In this document: positions 36,299 through 46,131 of the stretch, piece by piece
Position numbering within the stretch: position 1 is the stretch's first letter
Layout of the letters: the number at the start of each line of letters is the position of its first letter
DNA from: Macrophomina tecta
Taxonomy: Eukaryota > Ascomycota > Dothideomycetes > Botryosphaeriales > Botryosphaeriaceae
Length of the DNA: 64,000 nucleotides
Direction: 5' to 3'
NCBI GenBank assembly: GCA_024180945.1
Contig: JAKSGN010000021.1
Span: 62,001-126,000 of the forward strand
Made by a program: the position numbers and the translations under genes
The notes under the pieces: generated by a model
The model's input: only the letters and a program-made list of their open reading frames with translations
The model's database searches: none
What the model was told of the DNA's origin: nothing

Positions 36299-37054
36299 GG
36301 TGGAAATGCAGAAGCAGGCCAATTAAGAAGGGGCAGGGGTCGAAGGGAAGGACAATGGGCACACGCCAGGCTCTGGAGAAGGCGGGGAGATTTACAGGCG
36401 CATCTAATTGTACAAGATGGAGGGTGCGGAGGGAGGCGTTGGGGTGCTTCAGTGAGCTCGAAAAGTTTAGAGGATTCTGACGAAGTTAGCCGGTTCTGTC
36501 CGACTCGCGCACGCTGGCCCGAGCCCGGGACCCCCGACCGGGACGCGCCTGCCGCATCGCCGCTGGACCGCCTTTCTCGCGCTCTTCTACGCCTGCGACG
36601 CAATTCGCGCGGCTGCTGACGGCTGGCGCGTGATGACGATGCTGGCGCGAGCACCCATCTGCCGCTCGCCGCCCGTCGCCCGCCGAGACGAGAGCTGCCG
36701 CGTCGTCACCAGCGCTCTCGTCCGCGAAATGAGAGAGGCACACACGTCCTCTCGCGCATTTCTCGGCGCGGCCTGCCTGGGGCACGCGATACGACGGCGG
36801 TCTGTTTCTCGTTCCGCCTGCGCTCTTCGATCCGCCAAGCGTGCGCAACACAAGGAGAGGGCGCTGCGCCCGCCGTCCACTAACCTACGTACCACGCTTT
36901 CCAAGGCCTCCTGCCTCTGACTCCAGTCGCTCTTTTCCTCGCTTTTCCTTTCTCACCCTCCTTCTGCAGCCCTTGCAATTGACTCTCAAGCCGGCTCGTT
37001 CCTTGGCCGGCTTCTTCTCGGACTTTTTTCCTTTTCTCCCCTGTTCCACACAAT
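36299..37054. promoter_or_regulatory. Bidirectional promoter, CLU1 / mitochondrial AAA gene
   Basis: 756 bp separate the divergent start codons of CLU1 and the AAA-type gene. The half nearest the AAA gene (36880-37050) is C/T-rich on the + strand. No TATA box is obvious. No third gene is supported within it. Confidence 0.6.
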
Positions 37055-39033
37055 ATGTACGGCTACGCGGCTCCTGCTCTGCGGGCGCGGAGGCTTCAAG
37101 CCACTGTACCCCGGCTCCAGAGATCCGCCAGATCTGCTCTGGCGACTCGCCTACCAGCCGCTTACAGCATTGCACAACTGGCGCGGGCGCCTGTTGCTGC
37201 CCCAAAGTTCCAACACCATCCCCGCCGCTTCATAACAGGGGGCTCGCCTGCGCCACAGCCCGGCCAGCCCGATCCCACTGAGCCAGACGTGGCCGATGGC
37301 GCGCGCCCCCGCAAGAAGAAGCCCAATTCAGAGGGCTCGCAAAATGGCGGCGATTATCGCGAGACTGCCTTCAAGATGTTCGAAAGTGCCATGACTACCT
37401 TCGCTTCTTGCTTTGTTTTAGGGTATGTGGCACGTGCGCATTCTTCCCGTCGCAATCACCACCTCTCCTCCTCTTCACTCCCTGCATCTTCCGTGGTTCT
37501 CACTTCTCTTGCTGTATAGAGCCGTGGGGTATTCTTACACCAGATACTACAAGTACATGGTCCTCGAGAAGATGGACAATGCCTTCAATCCGGGGGACCC
37601 CGTGCTCGACCTTGCCAGAGGAAAGCCCCCTCGCCGGGAAGAGGCCCAGGATGGCTACTGGATCGTTCGTGAGGAGCAGGCCAAATTTGATTCCATCATG
37701 CGTGGCGAGGACAAGGGCCACTATCACCTTCTCATTGGTGAAAAGGGCACCGGCAAAACCTCGATGTTGATCGAAGCCATGAAAAAGATTGATGGAGACG
37801 GCGTAGCCATGTTCGAAGCTCACGCCGATCCAGAAATTTTCCGTATCCGCCTTGGAAAGGCATTGGATTTTGAGTACCACGAGGACAACATTGGCTCTCT
37901 GTTCTCAATCCGTGGGCCTCGAGATGCTTCCGCGCTGCTTGATGTTGAAAGAGCTTTCAACAAACTGGAGAAAGTTGCTCTCAAGCGCAGGGACAAGTTT
38001 GGGCGACCCCTTATCCTCGCTATCAACAGCGTTCACCTGATCCGCGATGACGCAGACGGTAAGGATCTCTTGGAACTCCTTCAGCAGCGTGCCGAACAAT
38101 GGGCCGCTGCCAACCTCGTCACCGTCATCTTCAACAGTGACGACTATTGGGTCTACGAGCGTCTGAAGCAGTACGCAACTAGAATGGAGGTCACTCCGGT
38201 CAGAGACCTGGATAAGAACAAGGCTCTCCATGCTCTGAAGCACTACCGATGGAAATGGCACGGAAAAATCCCATCTGACCAAGAGCTTGAAACTATCTAC
38301 GATAAGGTCGGCGGAAGGCTTTCATTCCTGAGCCGGATCGCCAAAGCCGAAGATATGCTTGAACTCTGTAACAAGATTTGCGAGACTGAAAAGACTTGGT
38401 TTCTCAACCAATGCTGGATTCTCGGAATGGATATGGATGACGACGTCATGGACCAGCAGAAGTATGCTGTGAGTATCCCTATATGTCCAAAGCACCATTC
38501 GAGGCGCCACTAATGTGGGCGCTAGTCTGCCGCTATGGTCCTTGCCAAGGCTTTAGTAGACCAGGAGAGAGAGATGGACAAGACGTACGACCCTGAGAAA
38601 GGACATATTCTCCCTGAAATCCCTCTGCACAAGGCAAGAGAGATTATGACCCGCGCAGACTTCATTCAAAGCTACGATCACATCAACGTCTTCACAATTG
38701 ACTCCAAGGCGATGGTCAGGGCTGGTGCGTTCCAGTGGACCCTAGAGCACATTTTTAAAGAGCAGGAGCTGACCCTATACAGATTCAGTTCCCATGCAGA
38801 ACGCATTCCGCGAGATCTGCTCGGAACCCGGCTTTGACAAGTTCTTGGAAGATACGCTGGAGCGCATTGGTGACATTGAGAGCTTGGGGAGAACAAGGGA
38901 GTTGACCATTAAGGACCTTTGGGAAGGTGGCAAGTACAAGGTCACGACGCGTAACGCCAAGGGCTATGTTGAGAAAGAGACGACGTTCGAGACTTTGCCA
39001 GGCCTCAAGGACGTTGACGACGATGATGATTGA
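37055..39033 (+). CDS. Mitochondrial AAA-type P-loop NTPase-like protein
   Basis: Predicted mitochondrial membrane-anchored P-loop protein of 588 residues. Exons are 37055-37422, 37520-38468, 38526-38724 and 38783-39033; introns are 97, 57, 58 and 58 nt minus none lost, with canonical GT/AG (97, 57 and 58 nt). The first ~65 residues are Arg/Ala-rich with no acidic residue, like a matrix-targeting presequence. A hydrophobic stretch at about 110-130 (TTFASCFVLGAVGYSYTRYY) may be a single membrane span. Walker A is GEKGTGKTS at 196-204. The strand expected to be Walker B (LILAINS, 287-293) ends in Asn-Ser instead of Asp-Glu. A sensor-1-like strand follows (LVTVIFNSDDYW). The C terminus is acidic. 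It resembles conserved Orc1/Cdc6-like fold proteins of Pezizomycotina; no characterised orthologue is recognised. It is divergent from CLU1. Confidence 0.85.
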
Positions 39034-39582
39034 GCACTCACTTTCCGCACTCTACTCACTGCGTCTCCTATTCTACAAGGCACATTGAAGCGAGGATGCC
39101 TCGCTAGGTTTCCAAGGCGAAGGGCGTCAGGCAAAGGTGGCGCTCTAGGTTGGGAAGGTGGTTGTGCTTCTTTGATACCTGCTTAATTTGTAAACGTAGT
39201 TTTTTTTTTGTTTTTATTTTTATTTTTTTTTTGTTTTATCCTTTTTATAGACCCCACCACCAGCCCATTCCCCTTCATCCAATTAAATGGTAACTCTTGA
39301 CTGTCAAGCAGTTCTGTGGCTAGCTTGTGGGAAAGGCATGGACACATTTCCCGATGTGGCATGGGTGGATTGTCGGCTGAACCCCGGCTGCGCTTTGTTT
39401 TGTCAACACTGTGCGCGTGCATCGTCGCCCTCACTGCCCGCTGCACCATCGATCCCCACATCATAAACCGCATCCTAGCACAGCATCATAGCCCTACATG
39501 CTATGTCGCATAATCAGAAAATCCCAATCAGTACGAGGTTATCCACCTGCTCTCGTAGTCGCCTTGACTCTAAACAATAGGC
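39034..39582. other. Intergenic region with T-rich 3' segment
   Basis: About 550 nt between two plus-strand genes. A T-rich stretch with several T runs lies at 39199-39250 and probably belongs to the 3' end of the AAA-type gene. No other signal was seen. Confidence 0.5.
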
Positions 39583-42255
39583 ATGTTCTTAGCTGCATCG
39601 AATTCCGGAGATCTTCCTTGGACGACTGGCCGCTGCAACCGACTCCTCCGTCCTTTGACAGCTCAGCTCAAGGTGCTAAGAGAAGTTGTGTATCCACACC
39701 TGTACGCGACTGCCATTCCCAGCCAAGCACCATCATTTGAACCCGGATTGGCGCCAAGCTCAAAGGTTGAGTCTCACAAGGATGACCAAAGCCACCATGC
39801 CGGCAGACGCAAGAGCCTCGATGATCCGGACTGGATGCCACATGGTCCAGAGAAGAAAGGAGCCAAGCGCATGTACACCAACCGTTCAATGAAGGCAAAC
39901 CCACGTTTGGCGCCTGATGCCCGCAAACCCGGCGAGATTTCCATGCCCACCCCGCTCATTGCTCGTCAAGTAAAGTCCGACGATCCCGCCAGGCCTACAA
40001 CGGAGCCATCGGCCTGTTGGAAGTTTCTGCAGACACCGAAGAAACGAAGATTTCCCATGCTAAAAGGCAGTCATGGCTCCGACTTGCTCAAGGAATCAAC
40101 CGGTCAGCAGCTGCGTCATGTTGAGCGTTTGTTGCAAGCGTTCCGTGGTCTCCTTCAAGCGACACAACCAGGAGATACATCTGGCCATCCAAAGACTGGC
40201 ACTCGTTCCCTCATGTCTACATGCCTCCGTCAAATCCCTGCATACATTGATGGTCGGCAGCAGTGGGAAGATGAGGAGAATCCTGAAAAGGCCGACGTCA
40301 GTGAAGAAATCTACCAACAACTTGAGGATATGGGAACAACCTCCGGCTGGCGTCCATTAAGAGAGGTCGTCCGCGCTCATGGCGTTGCTCTCGTCACCTC
40401 AGCTATCGCGGAGAATCTTCTTGATACCAGTAGCATCGAGCAGCTTGTCCGTCAATGTTATGTAGCGCTGGCGTTCGATGAGGCAGAGGAGATTCTTGCG
40501 GCGTTCGCCTTCACGACAGCACCTCTTCCACCCCCCAAGACCGCCGAAGAAGAACTCATTCAGTTTGATGACGCGCGATTCAGGGGCATCGCAGCAGCCC
40601 ACGCTTGGGCGGAGAGGGTCGATGGATGGCCATTCTTTTATCGTTTGGTCCGCATCATGCTACTGTCCGACTTTCTTCCTATTGAATGGACTTCAACAGC
40701 AAGGTTCAAGCAGATATGGAGTAGAATCATCCGAAACATATCAGATTTGGACAGTCCAGGTCACGCAGAAGCTTGCAAGCTTTTCCATACAGTGATCTCT
40801 CTTGCCTGTGGAATCAGCGCCGCGGACCTTAACGAAGGCTTATCAGACGAATCGAGCAATACGAAGTCGATGCAGATACCGGCTAGTATCATCAAAGCTT
40901 TGACCACAACGGTTTCGTCACTTTCAGCTATCCTTGCAGCGATATTCATTTTGCCCGACGAAAAGGCAAGTTACGGCCTGGAAGGTCGGCGCGTGATACG
41001 ACATACGCTTGAAAGCCTTGCCACGGAAATCACGCATTATATTCTTGACGGACGGCTTGACAGCACAATCTCACATTCCAATCCTGCAGTCGAAAGGCTG
41101 AGCAGCATCGTTACTTGTGCCATCATAGCTGGCGTCAGGAGCGCTGAAATTTCATCTCACATCGCACACTCGCCCATTTCCAAGTTTATCAGAGGTCTGA
41201 CCCGGGTGGAAGAGACCACGCATAGGCAGCTATTAAACCTTCCGGCCATCGTTTGCTCGGTGGCCGAAACCTGCGGAAAGGCCTACTCTCCAAAATCGCC
41301 GGAGAACGTTTTTCAAGTTCTGCAGTCTATTGTCAATGACTTGAAGTCATACCGCATCTCGCCAACGGACAACGGCAACTTCACCGAATCGATACTTGCC
41401 CGCGACTGGGAGACCGTGGGTTTCCCCTCTTGGTTCCTCAAACGCCTGGCCCTAGATGCGGCCAACGAGTTCGCCGACCACTCCGAGGATTCCATTGGTA
41501 AGCTTATACAATATCTTTCCTTAATACCGCTAACAAACAACCCAGTAAACAGCAAGGAATGCTTCCAATTCACCCTCAGCATCGAGAGTGAACTACAAAG
41601 GATGCAAATGCCGCAGCATGACACGCCTTTTTTTCACAAGGACGCAGACTACCACGTCGGCTACCGCTGGGAATCCGGTATCTCCGAATGGGTCGAGGCC
41701 ACCCCTTTTGCAGCCTCCAAATACCGATCGAGCAAGTTGGCCGTCAGACCGGTACAGGAGACATCAGAGGAGGAGATGGAGGAGGGCGAAGAGGAAGTCT
41801 TACCCCCCTCCACCCCGCTTAAGGCCTCGACACCCGCTCGTCCGACGCTCTCGCAGCTGCTGCTCGCGAATACCACGCCCGACGTACTTGCGAACACGCC
41901 TGCGTCGGCGCTCTCGAAGAGAAAGAGCGGGATAAATCCTAGTACGCCAGCACCCTCGAGCACGCCTGCCGCGCTCCGATCTTTGCGGGAAAGTAGCTAT
42001 GAGTACGAAGGCGACAATGACGTCGGAGACCAAGATGAATCAGACGATATTCGGTTCGCGGAAGACGACACAGACGAACTCGCACCCACCAGCCCCGTGC
42101 GACCACCTCCACCGTCACCGCCACAGCGGCCGCAGCGCAAACGCGCACGGAGGAGCGACGGTAAGAGTACTTCCAGCCGGCAGGTGGCGACGCTGAGTGC
42201 GGCGTTTGGTCTTGACGGAGTTGATGATAGTGAGGATGAGCTCAGTTTCCTATGA
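39583..42255 (+). CDS. Large hypothetical protein, 874 aa, conserved-looking
   Basis: I do not recognise a named family. The ATG at 39583 follows an in-frame stop closely. The reading frame is open to 42255, but a 48-nt stretch at 41498-41545 has all intron signals (GTAAGC donor, GCTAAC branch, CCCAG acceptor). Removing it gives DSIVNSKECFQFT and a protein of 874 residues. The start region contains LPWTTGRCNRLLRPL. Residues ~60-140 are basic and low-complexity; the middle (about 150-680) is a long run of amphipathic helices suggestive of a helical repeat (HEAT-like) solenoid. The last ~180 residues are acidic with Pro/Ser/Thr-rich stretches, a KRARR nuclear-localisation-like patch and the terminal motif FGLDGVDDSEDELSFL. 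A nuclear role is plausible but inferred. Confidence 0.85.
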   Translation: MFLAASNSGDLPWTTGRCNRLLRPLTAQLKVLREVVYPHLYATAIPSQAPSFEPGLAPSSKVESHKDDQSHHAGRRKSLDDPDWMPHGPEKKGAKRMYTNRSMKANPRLAPDARKPGEISMPTPLIARQVKSDDPARPTTEPSACWKFLQTPKKRRFPMLKGSHGSDLLKESTGQQLRHVERLLQAFRGLLQATQPGDTSGHPKTGTRSLMSTCLRQIPAYIDGRQQWEDEENPEKADVSEEIYQQLEDMGTTSGWRPLREVVRAHGVALVTSAIAENLLDTSSIEQLVRQCYVALAFDEAEEILAAFAFTTAPLPPPKTAEEELIQFDDARFRGIAAAHAWAERVDGWPFFYRLVRIMLLSDFLPIEWTSTARFKQIWSRIIRNISDLDSPGHAEACKLFHTVISLACGISAADLNEGLSDESSNTKSMQIPASIIKALTTTVSSLSAILAAIFILPDEKASYGLEGRRVIRHTLESLATEITHYILDGRLDSTISHSNPAVERLSSIVTCAIIAGVRSAEISSHIAHSPISKFIRGLTRVEETTHRQLLNLPAIVCSVAETCGKAYSPKSPENVFQVLQSIVNDLKSYRISPTDNGNFTESILARDWETVGFPSWFLKRLALDAANEFADHSEDSIGKLIQYLSLIPLTNNPVNSKECFQFTLSIESELQRMQMPQHDTPFFHKDADYHVGYRWESGISEWVEATPFAASKYRSSKLAVRPVQETSEEEMEEGEEEVLPPSTPLKASTPARPTLSQLLLANTTPDVLANTPASALSKRKSGINPSTPAPSSTPAALRSLRESSYEYEGDNDVGDQDESDDIRFAEDDTDELAPTSPVRPPPPSPPQRPQRKRARRSDGKSTSSRQVATLSAAFGLDGVDDSEDELSFL

Positions 42256-42811
42256 TTAGATCCTTGGATTATTCGCTACCGCTGATTGTTTGCTCTTGCG
42301 CAGCTTTCCTGGGAGGGATGGTCTGCAGAGGTCGCATGTTTGCACGTGGAAACTCCTTTTTGGTCCTTGTTGTCATCGTTGGTCACTAGAGATACCCCGA
42401 AATTCTTGTTTGATGTGCGAGTAGTTTTTCTTTCAGACGGCATTACACGGGTCATACAGTAGTATAGCCGAATTTGTGATCCCAAAGGCTCATCTGCAGC
42501 TACTGACCATTGTCGGCGGATGATAAAGTGATGACCGGCTCATCCAGCGCATGGTATCGATTCAAGACGCAGAGAAACAAGCTTTACCATGCACACGCCA
42601 TTGCTTAATCGCAAGGATGAATGCGCGAGCGACGTACATACATGGGAAAAAGCAACTTCAGGCCGTCATACACAAGCAATCGCACGTGAAATTAAACGAA
42701 CCCCTCAAACCACCACCACCACAATCTATCAACCACGCCGGCCGCTCGCAACAATATAGTTCGCGAACGACAAGAAACAAAGGGGGGGGGGGGGGGAATG
42801 AAGAACAGCCA
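42256..42811. other. Convergent 3' intergenic region with G15 tract
   Basis: The 3' ends of the 874-aa gene and the MFS gene face each other here. A run of 15 G residues at 42782-42796 lies 16 nt outside the MFS stop codon. No gene is seen. Confidence 0.6.
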
Positions 42812-44850
42812 TCACAGCCCATATACAAATGTCACCCTCTCATCACCTTCTCTATCCTTCGCCCTCCACTCCCCTATCCAAGCCATGACCTTTCCTTCAA
42901 AACTGCCGCCACTTCGCCCCAACCACTCGACGACGCGGTCCAGCGCCTCTTCCGCGACGCGACTCCTGCCCGCATCGCCCCTATGCAGCGGGCCCCTCCC
43001 CCACCTTTTCTCCGCCTCGATCTCGTCCTCGCTCCAGCGCTCGAGCGTGCGGCGCCTGCGCGCATTCTCCGCGACGATGAGGGCGCGGAAGCCGGCGAAG
43101 CCGGCGAAGGCGAGCAGGACGCAGAGGGCGGTCCAGACAAAGCTGTGGCGGTAGCCGTCGGCCTGGTACTTTGGGGCGAAGAGCATGGAGGCGAAGACGC
43201 CGGCGACGTTGCCCCAGCCGTTGATGCCGAGGGCGATGGCGCGCTTGCCGGGCGCGGGGAAATTGTTGGTCAGCCAGGCGACCGTGAGCGGGGAGGCGAT
43301 GAAGGTGCCGGCGAGGAGGACGCAGAGCGCGAGGTAGCGCAACGCCAGGTGCGCGTCGTCGGCGTTCGTGGGGTCGGAATCCGAGGCTTTGGTTTGCGAC
43401 GGGAGGAAGATGGTGCCGGCAAAGCCGAGGAGGACGATAACCAGACTGACGAGGATGGGCTTGGTGCGGTCGCGGCTGCGGTCAGACCACGATGTGAAGG
43501 CGTAGAGGGTCACTGCGGCACAGATGTAGGGGGGTGCGGTGAGGAGGTTGGCGAGCGCGGGGGTGGAGGAAAGGGGTGCGAGGACGAGGGGGAGAAAGAT
43601 GGAGAAGGCAGTGCTGGGGATTGCGGAGAGAATGTTGAAGATGAGGAGGTAGTAGACTTTCCAGGAGCAGAGAGCGGAGAGGACGTCATGAGCCGAGAGG
43701 CCGCGGTCGTTGACTTGAGGAGAGTCTGCGCCGGTGGAAATGTATCGTTGACTCTGCTGAGACGCGGACAGCAGGCCTCGGGCTTCTTCCCCGGCGGAGG
43801 TTGTGGACTGAGTGGAGGCTTCGAGATCATCGTGGTCCATACGAGACGGCAGAGGGGAGGGAGAGCGCTTAGGGCGGATTTGGTCAACTTCACCCTCCCG
43901 ATCCCTCCGAATACGCTCCTCCGCCCATTCACGCTCATCGGGGCTTAAGAACCATGCCGTCTTTGCTCGCTCTGGAAGCCAGAGAAAGCCGGTAAGAGCA
44001 ATGCACATAGTGGTACAGCCCTCAATAAGGAAAAGAATTTGCCATGAATGCCAACTACTGCGGTCCGGTGGGGATGTCGGACCGTCGATCTGATGGGCGT
44101 CTTGGCCCGGGAAGCGCGAGAACACGGCGTACGAAAGTATACCTCCAAATGCGCCGGCAACGGCAGCCTGGCCGTAGAAAATAGCCAAGCGCCGACCGAA
44201 CTCGAAACGGGTGTAGAAAAGCGAGAGGTAGGAAACGGTCACAGGATAGAAACCAGCTACAGGGCTGCGTTAACAGAACTCTGAGGGTTCCAATAGAACA
44301 CGTAGCCCTTGAGCCTACCTTCCAGCGTGGCTATAGTGACGCGCAGAATGTACAGCTGCCACGCGGCATGCACCCAGATATGCAGCGTAGTGCAGAGGCC
44401 CCAAATCGCCATACAGGCGGGCACCCATCTCTTCATGCCATATTTGCGCCCCAACGCAGCGCCAACGGGTTGTAATGCGACGAAGAAGACGAAGAACAGC
44501 GCGACGGCGGTGTTGACATCTTCGCGATTAAGGCCGGCGTCGGTGGTGAAGTGAGCGGACTCGGCACTTCCGATGTTCGACTTGTCGAGCGAGTTGAAGA
44601 GGAAGAGGAGGGCGAGGAAGGGTAGCAGGATCAGGTCGAGCTTGCGGACGGTACGGCGGTTGAGCTCCACCTCGTCCGTCGAAAGGATGTCTCCGCGGCG
44701 GAGGTCTGACGGCATGTCATCTCTGAGCTCGAAAGCTTCGTCGTCGGCGTCTTCGTCGGGCGTAGGCGCGCCTGGGGACGAGGAGTCGCTCTCCGATGAC
44801 GGTGGAGCTCTGGCGCGGAGCTGGAGCTCGTAATGCTCCGACGGGGACAT
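42812..44850 (-). CDS. MFS transporter, allantoate permease (Dal5/Tna1) type
   Basis: Plasma-membrane transporter of the major facilitator superfamily, anion:cation symporter (Dal5/Tna1) group, 658 residues. Exon 1 is 44319-44850 and exon 2 is 42812-44256; the 62-nt intron (GTAGGC donor, CTGTAG acceptor) joins in phase 1 to give LEAGFYPVTVSYLSLFYTR, a hallmark of this group. The first span begins KLDLILLPFLALLFLFNSLDKSNIG. About twelve spans are present, with a long hydrophilic loop (about residues 300-370) between the two halves and an extended charged C terminus after the last span. The ATG at 44850 (MSPSEHYELQLR) is the first; the frame continues to 44877 only with a GTG. Group members carry allantoate, nicotinate, pantothenate, biotin or related carboxylates; the substrate cannot be read from sequence. 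Confidence 0.94.
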
Positions 44851-46131
44851 GTCACCTGGGGGCCTGGCAGCTGGCACGCGCCGGCGGTGTGAGAGACATG
44901 ACCGTATCGCTAGCGGCTCAACTGTGGAGACGACGAGCGGGAGACCGGGCGGCCGCCGACGGGACGGGCAGGGATACTCGAGAAGGCTCAGTCAATCGCA
45001 CCCACCGACGACGGCGCACAGCGGTTGCAGCAGGGCGGCCCTGGGCGGGCGGCGGGAGACGGGGGCTGCACGTGAGAGCGCGGGCGAGGCCGCTCGGGCG
45101 GGTCTGAGGGTGGTGGCACGAGGCAAGCCACTGCCGCAGCGCAGCGCGAGTGTGAGGAGGAGAGAAGAGGTGGACGATGCGCCGAGCGAGGGGGCAGCGG
45201 TGGGCCTGTGTCTGCCAATCCATCCCACAGATCGCCTGTGACGTCTGGCAGGCACCGGGGCCGGGGCGGGCTGGGCGGACTGCCTGCTACGGCAGTTTAT
45301 TTGTTTGGCGGCCCACCTGCAGCGCGTAACGGCGACCTCGGGCTGTATGAGCGTGCAGCGGGCGAATTGGAGCCTGACGCGAGTGCAACGCCCATGCAGC
45401 GCAGGCCTCGGGCGGCGGGCGACGATAGGACGGGCATCCGTTTGCGTGGACGAGGGTGCGCCGCTCTGGCCAACGAGTCATCGCGCGCTGATGATGCACA
45501 GCCCAGGTGCACATCTGCGGGGACACAGCAACGAACGCTGCCTTGGCCCTGGCGGGAGTGGAGCGCGCTGGAGGACAGGTATAATAATCCCCACCGCTTC
45601 CCGCGAGCCAGCAGACGCGCTGCGACATCCCTGCGTGAGGCTCGCCGTCCCAGGATTTTGTCCCTGTGTCGTCCGGGGCGCTGTTAGCGGGTACAGCCGC
45701 GGCCTTGCAGCCTCTTGACAAAACCTCAATTCAACCTTCCGCTGCACACCGCACTCGCCTCACCTACCCTGCCCCCTTCCACCTTCTCTGTATATATTCC
45801 GCTTCAAACTGCGCGCATTTGGGGGTTGCGGCGCCCGCGGTCAGTACATACTTCCTGCTTGCTGTTTATTGTTTTTTTCTGATGTCAAAGTAGCTTTCCC
45901 AGCCACCCCCTCCCCCCCAAAACAATTGCTGCCCGTATGCCCTGCGCACCGCTCTCACCGCAACAACCACCGAACGCCCCACCAAACGACCCGCAGCACT
46001 CCGCATAGCCCAACGACCCGCAACAAAAAAAAAACCGCAATTGCTGCCTGCAACCCCCTCATCATCGAAGGCGACCGCCGCTGGCGCAGGCAGGCTCCGC
46101 TGTCTGACTTGCTGCCTACCCTACCCTCACC
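44851..46131. promoter_or_regulatory. Divergent promoter region, MFS / coiled membrane protein
   Basis: About 1.28 kb of GC-rich DNA between divergent genes. The part 45720-46130 is pyrimidine- and C-rich and probably the leader of the 46132 gene, whose ATG has an excellent context (CACCATGG). A TATATA-like element occurs near 45791-45796. Overlapping open frames here (for example 45208-45687) look like chance in GC-rich DNA. Confidence 0.5.

Noticed and set aside
42551..43948. 465-codon Glu/Gly-rich frame antisense to the MFS gene
   Set aside because: Shadow of the MFS coding strand; composition follows its codon usage.
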